Notes under the pieces: generated by a model
Told to the model about the DNA's origin: nothing
Databases searched by the model: none
Seen by the model: the letters and a program-made list of their open reading frames with translations, nothing else
NCBI GenBank assembly: GCA_964654605.1
Contig: CAZZLW010000004.1
Location: 1-64,000 of the forward strand
Length of the DNA stretch: 64,000 nt
Source: Raineya sp964654605
GTDB lineage: Bacteria > Bacteroidota > Bacteroidia > Cytophagales > Thermonemataceae
Direction: 5' to 3'
Position numbers and translations under genes: made by a program
Shown: piece by piece, positions 7,596 to 15,628 of the stretch
Layout of the letters: each line of letters opens with the position of its first letter
How positions within the stretch are numbered: the stretch's first letter is position 1

Positions 7596-8066
7596 TTACG
7601 CTATACTCACAAATACCTCATTCCCTCTGATTTCAATAATTTTGACCTTTTTCCCTGCATCTATTAGTTCGCCGAAAGTTTGTACTTCGGTGCGTTTGCC
7701 ATCAAACTCTGCAATACCCGAAGGGCGTAGAGCTGAAATAGTAAAACCTTCTTGCCCTACTTGTAAGTAAGATACAGCAGTTGGGATTATTTTGGCATCA
7801 TTTTCGGTATTGAGGGCAAATTTTCGCCATACTTTCTTTTTATAGCCCCAATAAAATATAAACACTAAAAAAACAATAGAACCCGAAGCCGTCAGTATCC
7901 CTACTTTACTACCATACTCGCTAAACGCATACCAAACGCCTACCGCCATTAGCAGAAAGCCAAGCAGACCTACAAAGGTAGTTCCCGGTATAAAAAGCAC
8001 TTCTATTACAATCAGGGCTATGCCTACCAAGATAAATAGACTGATAATTGCAATTTCCGAAAGCAT
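7596..8066 (-). CDS. NfeD-like membrane protein
   Basis: 156 residues: about two or three N-terminal membrane helices (IISLFILVGIALIVIEVLFI, FVGLLGFLLMAVGVWYAF, VGILTASGSIVFLVFIFYWG), then a C-terminal OB-fold typical of NfeD (VGQEGFTISALRPSGIAEFD, then GKKVKIIEIRGNEVFVS). The EVLFIPGTT motif in the second helix is characteristic. NfeD proteins usually partner a stomatin/flotillin or carry a ClpP-like protease domain; neither is visible here. The protein is thought to act in membrane microdomain organisation. The gene diverges from the penicillin-binding protein gene with 85 bp between starts. Confidence 0.85.
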   Translation of the reverse strand: MLSEIAIISLFILVGIALIVIEVLFIPGTTFVGLLGFLLMAVGVWYAFSEYGSKVGILTASGSIVFLVFIFYWGYKKKVWRKFALNTENDAKIIPTAVSYLQVGQEGFTISALRPSGIAEFDGKRTEVQTFGELIDAGKKVKIIEIRGNEVFVSIA

Positions 8067-8151
8067 AGTTTTATCTTTTTTCTTGCAAAATAACGCTTTT
8101 CACGAAAGATTTTATATTTTTGCTCAAAGATTTTTCTTAGGTTTTTCGGTG

Positions 8152-10269
8152 ATGAATGTCAAAAAATCCATACTCTTACGCGTGCGTATTGCTTTTTTGG
8201 CAATGCTCGCTGTGTCAGTGCTTTCAGTGGCTCGTATGGCATATTTACAAATGGTGCAAGGCAAAAGGTGGGAAAAGCGTTTTGCCGAACGAGATATTCG
8301 TTTTCGCAAAATTCCTGCTATGCGGGGTAATATTTATGCCAGCGACGGTAGTTTACTTGCTACTTCTTTGCCTTACTATCGCGTAGCCATAGACCCCACT
8401 TTGCCCAATGATGAAGACTTTAAGAAAAATATTGATTCTCTTTCCAAACTGCTCGCTAATTTTTTTCAAGACCAACCCGCTTCTTATTACAAAAAACTCA
8501 TTACAGAGGCTCGTAGTGCTAAAAAGCAATTTGTGTATCTCAACAACAAACGCATTGATTATCTTGCCAAACAGCAAATAGCTCAATTCCCTTTGTTTAG
8601 AATTCAGAGCAAAAATCGTAAGCGTACTACCGTAATTTTTGAACCCGAATTTCAGCGTTTTCGTCCTTTTGGTATGCTTGCTTCGCGTACCTTGGGCTAT
8701 GCCAGCGAAGATTCCAGCAAAATTGTTGGGGTAGGTTTGGAATATAGTTTTCATAAATATTTGGCGGGAAAATCGGGGCAGGCTCTTTTTCAGAGAATAG
8801 CAGGTGGCAACTGGATACCCTACCAAGCGGGTTCTTATATTGAACCCGAAAATGGTTATGATTTATACACTACGCTGGATATAAACATTCAAGATGTTGC
8901 CCAAGATGCTCTATTAGAGGCTTTGGTGGAAAATGATGCAGACTTTGGCTGTGTAATTGTAATGGAGGTTGCCACAGGCGAAATTAAGGCAATGGCAAAT
9001 TTGGGTAAAAATGAAGATGGCTCTTATAGCGAAAATTACAATTATGCCATTGGAGATAAAGGTAGTACCGACCCTGGCTCGGTATTCAAACTAGCTTCAA
9101 TGATGGCACTGCTGGAAGATAAAGCCGTAAAAATCACCGATTACGTAGATACCGAAGAGGGGGTGAAAGACTTTTATGGTGTCAAGCTCACCGATGTCAA
9201 AAAAGGAGGTTTTGGCACTATCACTGTGCAAAGAATGTTTGAAGTTTCTTCCAGCATTGGTATAGCCAAGCTCATCAATGACCGTTTCAGGCACGAGCCT
9301 ATGCGATTTATTCAATATTTGGAAAAATTTGGTTTGAATACACCACTGGATTTCCAAATGGCAGGAGAGGCAAAGCCCTACATCAAAACCCCCAAAGACC
9401 CCACTTGGAGTGCTACATCACTTCCTTGGATGTCTATTGGTTATGAAATGAGAATTTCGCCTCTGCAAATGCTTGCTTTCTATAATGCAGTAGCTAATAA
9501 TGGGAAAATGGTTCAGCCCATTATCGTAAAAAGTATTCGTGAAGCAGATGAAGCCGTGCAAGAGTTCAAAACAATTACGCTCAAAGAAAAAATCTGTTCC
9601 GATAGTACCATAATGCTTCTAAAAACACTTTTGGAAGGAGTTGTGGAACGAGGTACAGCTCGTTCTGTAAGAAATTCGCTCTATAAAATTGCAGGAAAAA
9701 CGAGTACCTCTCAGAAGTTTCGTAATGGCAAGTATGTAAAGGCGTATCATACTTCTTTTGCAGGATTTTTCCCTGCCGAAAAGCCCAAGTATAGTTGTAT
9801 TGTCGTGATTGATAACCCCCGTGGCGATAAGCAGTATGGTGGAGATGTCGCCGCACCTGTATTCAGGAAAGTAGCTGATAAACTTTTCTATCAAGATGCC
9901 GCTTTGCAACGCTCTTTGGGACTTGGTGGTATGCCCAACAACAATTTTATAGCAGTGCATAAAAACGGCTACCGAAATGTTTTACACGAGGCATATCTCA
10001 ATTTGGGAGCAAATGTTAAAACCGATAGCACCAGCGATTGGGTAAAAAGTGTATTTAGCCCCGATGCTTCTATTTTTTTACAACCTTCGGAGCAACGCAA
10101 AGGGTATATGCCCGATTTGAAAGGCTATACGCTTCGCGATGCTCTATTTTTGCTTGAAAATAGAGGAATACGTGTGCAAACCGAAGGAGCAGGCAAAGTC
10201 TATTACCAGTCTGTAAAGCCGGGCAGAGGGATTGGCAGAGGCGATAAAGTGTTTTTGAAATTGCGTTGA
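8152..10269 (+). CDS. ftsI: FtsI/PBP2-type transpeptidase with PASTA domain, altered motifs
   Basis: Division-type class B penicillin-binding protein of 705 residues that would cross-link septal peptidoglycan. The ATG at 8152 precedes one N-terminal anchor helix; the 44-codon extension from 8020 was rejected. Dimerisation domain about 50-240, transpeptidase about 260-620, and one PASTA domain at the C-terminus (YMPDLKGYTLRDALFLLENR). The nucleophile motif is DPG-SVFK (Ser310, Lys313). The second motif reads SSS (366-368) where SxN is usual, and the third reads KTS (516-518) where KTG is usual. In Bacteroidota ftsI normally sits in the dcw cluster; here divIVA follows and no mur genes are adjacent, so this may be an extra paralogue. 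Confidence 0.85.
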   Translation: MNVKKSILLRVRIAFLAMLAVSVLSVARMAYLQMVQGKRWEKRFAERDIRFRKIPAMRGNIYASDGSLLATSLPYYRVAIDPTLPNDEDFKKNIDSLSKLLANFFQDQPASYYKKLITEARSAKKQFVYLNNKRIDYLAKQQIAQFPLFRIQSKNRKRTTVIFEPEFQRFRPFGMLASRTLGYASEDSSKIVGVGLEYSFHKYLAGKSGQALFQRIAGGNWIPYQAGSYIEPENGYDLYTTLDINIQDVAQDALLEALVENDADFGCVIVMEVATGEIKAMANLGKNEDGSYSENYNYAIGDKGSTDPGSVFKLASMMALLEDKAVKITDYVDTEEGVKDFYGVKLTDVKKGGFGTITVQRMFEVSSSIGIAKLINDRFRHEPMRFIQYLEKFGLNTPLDFQMAGEAKPYIKTPKDPTWSATSLPWMSIGYEMRISPLQMLAFYNAVANNGKMVQPIIVKSIREADEAVQEFKTITLKEKICSDSTIMLLKTLLEGVVERGTARSVRNSLYKIAGKTSTSQKFRNGKYVKAYHTSFAGFFPAEKPKYSCIVVIDNPRGDKQYGGDVAAPVFRKVADKLFYQDAALQRSLGLGGMPNNNFIAVHKNGYRNVLHEAYLNLGANVKTDSTSDWVKSVFSPDASIFLQPSEQRKGYMPDLKGYTLRDALFLLENRGIRVQTEGAGKVYYQSVKPGRGIGRGDKVFLKLR

Positions 10270-10350
10270 AAATTAGTTTTTTGAGCAGAAAAGTATTAGT
10301 TTTGTGGAAAATTTTGGCAAAATTGCTTTTTTTACCAAAAACACCTGTTT

Positions 10351-11019
10351 ATGAAAATTACGCCTATTGAAATTCGTCAGAAAACTTTTGAGAAAAAGGC
10401 TTTCGGGGGCTATGATAAAGATGAAGTAACAGCTTTTTTGCAAGCACTATCGCAAGAATGGGAAAAACTCAATAATGAATTGCGTGAAACAAAAATACGC
10501 TTGGAAATAGCAGAAAAAGAAGTTTCACAACTTCGTCAGGTAGAAAGTTCTTTGTTCAAAACGCTCAAAACAGCCGAAGATACAGGTAGCCATATCGTAG
10601 AACAAGCCAAACGCGATGCCGAACTGAAAATCAAAGAAGCTCAACTCAAAGCAGATGATATTTTGAATGATGCTCGCCTGCAAGCTAAAACAATGATTCA
10701 GAAGGCTGATGTAAAGGCGAAAAGTCTTATGCAAGATGCTATCAATGAAATGAAAAATATTCGCCACGAATGTTTGATGTTGGATTCTTATCGCGATAAT
10801 CTTATCACCGACCTAAAAAATTGGGCTTACTCAATGCTGGATAAGGTAAGCAAAAGCGAAGAGCGTAATATTTTGGAAACTTTTGATAGTAAAATTAAAG
10901 AAGCAGAAGCCATTTTGGAAAAACATCAGCAGGAAATTGAACAACTTACTGAAAAATACAGCGAACCCTCTAAAACAACAGAAGAGCCTCCCAAAGAAAA
11001 TTTGGCTAATTTTTTTTAG
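10351..11019 (+). CDS. divIVA: DivIVA-domain protein
   Basis: 222 residues. The N-terminus MKITPIEIRQKTFEKKAFGG followed by YDKDEVTAFL is the DivIVA lipid-binding signature. The remainder, about 30-210, is predicted coiled coil (Glu/Lys/Ala-rich with heptads such as EIAEKEVSQLRQVESSLFKT), ending in a Pro-rich tail and LANFF. DivIVA proteins recognise negatively curved membranes at septa or poles. The gene follows the septal-type transpeptidase by 81 bp in the same direction, which supports a shared cell-division context. Target proteins are not predictable from sequence. Confidence 0.85.
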   Translation: MKITPIEIRQKTFEKKAFGGYDKDEVTAFLQALSQEWEKLNNELRETKIRLEIAEKEVSQLRQVESSLFKTLKTAEDTGSHIVEQAKRDAELKIKEAQLKADDILNDARLQAKTMIQKADVKAKSLMQDAINEMKNIRHECLMLDSYRDNLITDLKNWAYSMLDKVSKSEERNILETFDSKIKEAEAILEKHQQEIEQLTEKYSEPSKTTEEPPKENLANFF

Positions 11020-11063
11020 CACGCTTAAACCTTTAACTCCTAACCTTTAACCCCTTCTTATCT

Positions 11064-11423
11064 ATGTTACAAAATTTGATTTGGGTATTTTTAGGCGGCG
11101 GATTGGGTTGTGTAAGCAGGTATGGGATAAATGTATTGGCTACGGCTATTTTTTCTACACGTTTTCCTTTCGGAACGCTTGTTGTAAATATTGTTGGCTC
11201 TTTTTTGATAGGGATTTTTTTTGCCTTACACAAAGAAAGTGCAGAACGCTTGCGTTTGTTTGTTGTAACGGGTTTTTTAGGGGGCTTTACAACTTTCTCT
11301 GCATTTAGTTACGAAACCCTTGCCCTTGCCGAAAAATCGTTGGAGTATGCCTTTTGGAATATTCTTTTGAATGTTATAGGCTCGTTGGGGGCGGTTTTTT
11401 TAGCTTATCGTTTATTTTCTTGA
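11064..11423 (+). CDS. crcB: FluC/CrcB fluoride channel
   Basis: Four-helix membrane protein of 119 residues. It shows the family motifs GGGLGCVSRYG in TM1, FPFGTLVVNIVGSF (the essential Asn of the pore) in TM2, and GFLGGFTTFSAFSYE (Gly-Thr-Phe-Ser track, Phe box) in TM3. FluC works as a dual-topology dimer exporting fluoride. No fluoride riboswitch is apparent in the 44 bp before the start, which instead hold a CCTTTAACTCC-like short repeat. The 3' end overlaps the convergent glycosyltransferase gene by 19 bp. Confidence 0.92.
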   Translation: MLQNLIWVFLGGGLGCVSRYGINVLATAIFSTRFPFGTLVVNIVGSFLIGIFFALHKESAERLRLFVVTGFLGGFTTFSAFSYETLALAEKSLEYAFWNILLNVIGSLGAVFLAYRLFS

Positions 11424-12322
11424 AATTTCAAAGGGAAATGCACAGCATTTGCCACAATGATGAGGTCATAGATTTTGTAGCGAATTTTGGTAGGTAAAAT
11501 TTTTAGAAAATTGTACTTATCTACTACATTCACCCAAAACCAGCCTGCAAAAAATCGGTAAATGAGTTTTTTGATGCCCTGGGCTGGTTTATAGCTATAC
11601 TGATTGTAGGCATAGCGTTCAGGATAAAGCTCTTTGAGTTTCTCGTGTGCTTTTTGGTATTGTTGTTGGCGTTTGATGTAGCTTTGGCAAGTAATAAAAT
11701 CATCGTGCCAACCAATAATTTCAGGGTTAAAATAAATGGCGATACCCTGCTCAATAGCCCTTTTTCCCAAATCATAGTCTTCGGCATCGGTGAGTTTTTC
11801 GTCAAAACCGCCTAATTGCTCAAATAATTGTTTGTTCAAAGAGCAGTTGGCAGAGGTGAGAAAAAACTTATCGGCAGGCATAGGTTGCTTGCTAATTACG
11901 CTATTGCCCCAGATTCGGCTCAAAATGGCTTTGTACTTTTGTAAATCATTTTGTAAGGCATTCCAATCTTCTATTTGGTTGCCTACTAAAATTGCATTTT
12001 TCGTGATTTGATGAAAATCCCAATGTTTTTGTATGGCTTCAGGTTCTAAACGCATATCGTCATCTACAAAAACGAGCAAATCGGCAGAGGCGTTTTTTAC
12101 CCCTGCATTTCTTGCCCCTGCACGCCCTTTATTGGCTTGATAAATGGTTTTTAAGGGAAAATTGAATGGGGTTTCTGCAAGTATTTTTTGCGTTTCATCA
12201 GTAGAGCCATCTATTACTACAATTACTTCAAAATCACGGAAAGTTTGTTTTTCCAAAGAATGAAGCAAGTTCAAAATCTTTTTTGCACCATTATACGTTG
12301 GTATAATCACGGAAACTTGCAT
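11405..12322 (-). CDS. family 2 glycosyltransferase
   Basis: 305 residues with a GT-A fold: the N-terminus VSVIIPTYNGAKKILNLL, then VIDGSTDET (nucleotide-sugar binding), GRAGARNAGVKNA, and the DxD-type metal motif FVDDDMRLE near residues 90-98. The acceptor part includes SANCSLNKQLFEQLGGFDE and TDAEDYDLGKRA, the acidic catalytic region. The C-terminus is basic and hydrophobic and may associate with the membrane. Likely transfers a sugar to a lipid or polysaccharide acceptor; the substrate cannot be told. It is divergent from the LolC/E-type gene and overlaps crcB at its 3' end. Confidence 0.85.
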   Translation of the reverse strand: MQVSVIIPTYNGAKKILNLLHSLEKQTFRDFEVIVVIDGSTDETQKILAETPFNFPLKTIYQANKGRAGARNAGVKNASADLLVFVDDDMRLEPEAIQKHWDFHQITKNAILVGNQIEDWNALQNDLQKYKAILSRIWGNSVISKQPMPADKFFLTSANCSLNKQLFEQLGGFDEKLTDAEDYDLGKRAIEQGIAIYFNPEIIGWHDDFITCQSYIKRQQQYQKAHEKLKELYPERYAYNQYSYKPAQGIKKLIYRFFAGWFWVNVVDKYNFLKILPTKIRYKIYDLIIVANAVHFPLKFQENKR

Positions 12323-12378
12323 AGATTTGCGGATATGCTTTTTTTGTTGTTACTTGGCATAAGATTTTGCACAAAAAT

Positions 12379-13596
12379 ATGAAATTAGCCCTAAAAGTTG
12401 CAGGAAAATATTTTCTTTCCAAAAAACGAAATCTTTTTATCAACATTATTTCTGCTATTACGGTCATTGTAATTGCCCTTGCTACAATTGCTTTTATTGT
12501 TTTGCTTTCAGTTTTCAATGGTTTGGAGGCACTGATGCGTAGCCAATACAATATCCTAAACCCCGAACTTAAAATTTCTCCTGCCAAAGGTAAATTTTTT
12601 GTTTATGATGAAAAAATTAAGCAAAAAATTGCTTCCGTAGCAGGTATAAAAGTAGTTTCGGAGGCAATAGAAGATGATGCTGTTTTTCGTTACAAAGACC
12701 GACAAATGGTAGGGAAAATAAAAGGGGTTACCAATAATTTTGCAGAACTAGGAGGCATAGCCAAACAAGTAAGAGCAGGGGAGTTTAGGCTTTATGAAGG
12801 AGATTATGCTCGTGCAGTAGTAGGGTTGGGGGTGTTTCAGATGCTTACAATGAATATGGCTGATGATGTACTAGAAATTTGGTATCCGAACCGCAAGCAA
12901 AAAATCTCTATGACTGAAAAAGATATTCGCAAACTGGCTCTTTTGCCTTCGGGGGTTTTTGAGGTAGAATACGAACACGATGGCAAATATATTATTGTAC
13001 CCATTGAATTTACCGAAGAGCTAATGCAATACGAACACAACGAAAGAAGCTATTTGGAACTTGCGTTAAAAGAGAAAAAACAAATTCCCAAAATTCAGAA
13101 AGAGTTGCAAAAGGTGCTGGGTGAGGACTTTTTAGTGCAGAACCAAGAGGAGCAACAATATGAAATTTTGAGAGCTATTCGTATTGAAAAACTTGTTACG
13201 CGTATAGCACTTTCTTTTGTGTTTCTGATAGCTTGTTTCAATATTTTCTTTTTGCTTTCTATGATGGTCATTGAAAAACGCAAAGATATTGCAGTATGGC
13301 AAGTTTTGGGAGCTGAAAAGCGGTTTATCCGAAGTGTTTTTATTGGACAGGGGTTAATGATTGCCCTAACAGGAGGCATTTTAGGGTTGGCTTTGGGCTA
13401 TTTGCTTTGCTTTTTCCAAGAAAAATATGGCTTTGTAAAAATGAACATTACTTCTACGATTGTTGATGCCTACCCTGTGAAAATGGATTGGGTAGATTTT
13501 GTTTTTACGTTTTTTACGATAGTTGTTTGTACTTGGATAGTTTCTTTGTTCCCTGCTAAAAATGCCCTGAAAACAGACTTACGTGAAAATTTGTGA
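12379..13596 (+). CDS. LolC/LolE-type ABC transporter permease (FtsX family)
   Basis: 405 residues from the ATG at 12379; a TTG four codons earlier is possible. Topology matches LolC/E: one TM at about 20-50 (INIISAITVIVIALATIAFI), a large periplasmic MacB-like domain at about 60-265, then three TMs of the FtsX domain (IALSFVFLIACFNIFFLLSM, FIGQGLMIALTGGILGLALG, FVFTFFTIVVCTWIVSLF). The coupling motif KRKDIAVWQVLGAEKR is clear. Such permeases extract lipoproteins from the inner membrane with the ATPase LolD, which is not encoded nearby. uvrC begins at its stop codon, so the two are probably co-transcribed. Confidence 0.8.
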   Translation: MKLALKVAGKYFLSKKRNLFINIISAITVIVIALATIAFIVLLSVFNGLEALMRSQYNILNPELKISPAKGKFFVYDEKIKQKIASVAGIKVVSEAIEDDAVFRYKDRQMVGKIKGVTNNFAELGGIAKQVRAGEFRLYEGDYARAVVGLGVFQMLTMNMADDVLEIWYPNRKQKISMTEKDIRKLALLPSGVFEVEYEHDGKYIIVPIEFTEELMQYEHNERSYLELALKEKKQIPKIQKELQKVLGEDFLVQNQEEQQYEILRAIRIEKLVTRIALSFVFLIACFNIFFLLSMMVIEKRKDIAVWQVLGAEKRFIRSVFIGQGLMIALTGGILGLALGYLLCFFQEKYGFVKMNITSTIVDAYPVKMDWVDFVFTFFTIVVCTWIVSLFPAKNALKTDLRENL

Positions 13597-13601
13597 GTTT
13601 T

Positions 13602-15407
13602 ATGAACGATTTTAGCGAAATTTTAAGTCAGTTGCCACAAGAAGCGGGTATCTATAAATTTTTTGATGCCAATGATACCATTATTTACGTAGGCAAGGCG
13701 AAAAATCTTAAAAATCGGGTGAGTTCGTATTTTGTAGGACTGCAAAATCATAGTCGTAAAACGCAAAGACTTGTTTCGCAAATTCAGCGAATAGAATATG
13801 TAGTGGTAAATTCGGAATTAGATGCTCTGCTTTTAGAAAATGCCCTTATTAAAGAATTTCAGCCCAAATACAATATTTTACTCAAAGACGATAAAACTTA
13901 TCCTTACATTTGTATTACCCACGAGCCTTTTCCGAGAGTTATTAGCACTCGCCGTTTTGAACGAGAAAAAGGTACGTATTTTGGTCCTTATGCCAATGTA
14001 CGTGCTATTAACGACCTCTTGGAACTTATCCGAAAACTTTACACCATTCGGACTTGCTCTTATCATCTTTCGCAGGAAAATATCACCCAACGCAAGTTCA
14101 AAGCCTGTTTGGAATTTCATATTCAGAACTGCAAAGCCCCTTGTGAAGGGTTGCAAAGTGAAGCCAATTATTTGGAAGATATTGAGCAAATCAAGAAAAT
14201 TTTGAAAGGAAATATCAAGGCAGTCAGAGAGAAATTGGAGCAAGAAATGTATGCTTATGCCACAGAATTGGCTTTTGAAAAAGCCCAAGCCTGCAAGGAG
14301 AAAATAGAACTTTTACAGATTTTTCAAGAAAAATCGCAGGTGGTAAATCCCCATATTACTGATGTAATGGTGCTTACGGTGGCTACTGACGAAGAAAGTG
14401 CCTTTATCAACTTTTTAGATGTACAAAATGGTACTATTTTGCATACTGAAACGCAACAAATTGAAAAAAAACTTGATGAAACTGCCGAAGAAATTGCCCT
14501 TTTAGCCATTCTCAATTTACGAGAAAAGTACAATAGCCCCGCCAAAGAAGTAATCAGCAACATAGCTATAGCTGAAAATCCTACGGATTTACGTTTTTTT
14601 ACGCCCCAAGTGGGAGAAAAAAAGAAACTTTTAGAGCTTTCGCTGAAAAACTTATTCTTTGCTCAAAAAGAACATTTGCGAAAGCAAGCAGAACGCAAAC
14701 AAAAGTCTTTGGAAAGCACCCAACGCATACTGGAAACTTTGCAAAAAGACCTTCGTTTGCGTGAGTTACCCACCCATATTGAGTGTTTTGATAATTCTAA
14801 CATTCAAGGTACAACCCCTGTGGCGGCTATGGTTTGCTTTCTGAACGGGAAGCCCTCAAAACGCAATTATAGGCACTTTAATATCAAAACCGTGGTAGGA
14901 GCGAATGATTTTGCCTCAATGTATGAGATAGTTTTCAGGCGTTACAAAAGGCTGTTGGAGGAAAAACAACCTTTGCCGCAACTGGTAATTATAGATGGGG
15001 GTAAAGGGCAACTATCTGCCGCTTGCAAGGCTTTGCAAGATTTGGAAATCTATGGCAAAATGGCAATTATTGGTATTGCCAAAAAGTTAGAGGAAATTTA
15101 TTTCCCTGATGATGAGCTACCTCTTCATCTTTCCAAAAAATCGGAATCTTTGAGGCTTATTCAGCAAATTCGCGACGAAACGCATCGTTTTGCCATTACA
15201 TTCCATAGAGAAAAGCGTAGCAAAAAGGCTTTTGAGAGTGAGTTGGAAAGTATCAAAGGCATTGGGGAAAAAACAATGCAGAAATTGCTTGGACATTTCA
15301 AGTCGTTGGCAAATATCAAGCAAGCAAGATTTGAGGAAATTGCTTCGGTGGCGGGCAAGAAAGTTGCGGAGCTTTTATGGAATAGTTTGCAACAAAAAGA
15401 AAATTGA
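13602..15407 (+). CDS. uvrC: UvrC excinuclease subunit
   Basis: Nucleotide excision repair endonuclease, about 601 residues, the usual length. The GIY-YIG domain at the N-terminus (EAGIYKFFDANDTIIYVGKA, then KNLKNRVSSYF) makes the 3' incision. A UvrB-binding region near 195-230 and the RNase H-like domain (IECFDNSNIQGTTPVAAMVC, then YRHFNIKTVVGANDFASM, then LVIIDGGKGQL) for the 5' incision follow. The C-terminus has helix-hairpin-helix motifs (LESIKGIGEKTMQKLLGHF). The ATG at 13602 is chosen; a GTG at 13593 overlapping the upstream stop is an alternative. uvrA and uvrB are elsewhere. Confidence 0.95.
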   Translation: MNDFSEILSQLPQEAGIYKFFDANDTIIYVGKAKNLKNRVSSYFVGLQNHSRKTQRLVSQIQRIEYVVVNSELDALLLENALIKEFQPKYNILLKDDKTYPYICITHEPFPRVISTRRFEREKGTYFGPYANVRAINDLLELIRKLYTIRTCSYHLSQENITQRKFKACLEFHIQNCKAPCEGLQSEANYLEDIEQIKKILKGNIKAVREKLEQEMYAYATELAFEKAQACKEKIELLQIFQEKSQVVNPHITDVMVLTVATDEESAFINFLDVQNGTILHTETQQIEKKLDETAEEIALLAILNLREKYNSPAKEVISNIAIAENPTDLRFFTPQVGEKKKLLELSLKNLFFAQKEHLRKQAERKQKSLESTQRILETLQKDLRLRELPTHIECFDNSNIQGTTPVAAMVCFLNGKPSKRNYRHFNIKTVVGANDFASMYEIVFRRYKRLLEEKQPLPQLVIIDGGKGQLSAACKALQDLEIYGKMAIIGIAKKLEEIYFPDDELPLHLSKKSESLRLIQQIRDETHRFAITFHREKRSKKAFESELESIKGIGEKTMQKLLGHFKSLANIKQARFEEIASVAGKKVAELLWNSLQQKEN

Positions 15408-15452
15408 TTTTCAGATTTTTATTGTAAAATTGATATTTTTTTTGCCAAAAAA

Positions 15453-15484
15453 TTTGGAAATAAAAACCGATTGCACTAATATTG
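15453..15484 (+). promoter_or_regulatory. promoter of tRNA-Leu
   Basis: TTTG at 15453-15456, 20-bp spacer, TAATATTG at 15477-15484 (one mismatch to TAnnTTTG), 20 bp before the tRNA. Confidence 0.5.
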
Positions 15485-15504
15485 CAGTCCCAAAAGCCAA
15501 AAAT

Positions 15505-15586
15505 GCCTAGGTGGCGGAACTGGTAGACGCGTACGACTCAAAATCGTATGCCTTCGGGCGTGCCGGTTCGATTCCGGCCCTGGGTA
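15505..15586 (+). tRNA. tRNA-Leu (CAA)
   Basis: Class II tRNA with a long variable arm (TGCCTTCGGGCG). Acceptor GCCTAGG at 15505-15511 pairs with CCTGGGT at 15579-15585 with two G-T wobbles. The anticodon stem TACGA/TCGTA encloses CTCAAAA, giving anticodon CAA. The T-arm is CCGGTTCGATTCCGG. CCA is not encoded. Confidence 0.95.
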
Positions 15587-15596
15587 CATCAGACCA

Positions 15597-15623
15597 AAAA
15601 GCCTTCAAAACTTGAAGGCTTTT
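15597..15623. terminator. bidirectional terminator
   Basis: AAAAGCCTTCAA (15597-15608), loop AAC, TTGAAGGCTTTT: a perfect 12-bp stem followed by a T-rich run, between tRNA-Leu and the convergent kinase gene. Confidence 0.85.
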
Positions 15624-15628
15624 GTTTT

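Noticed and set aside
8020..8151. N-terminal extension of the FtsI-type protein
   Set aside because: It overlaps the start of the divergent NfeD-like gene; the ATG at 8152 gives the usual short cytoplasmic tail plus anchor helix.
11020..11063. Fluoride riboswitch upstream of crcB
   Set aside because: Only 44 bp are available and they consist of CCTTTAACTCC-like words without the conserved riboswitch core.
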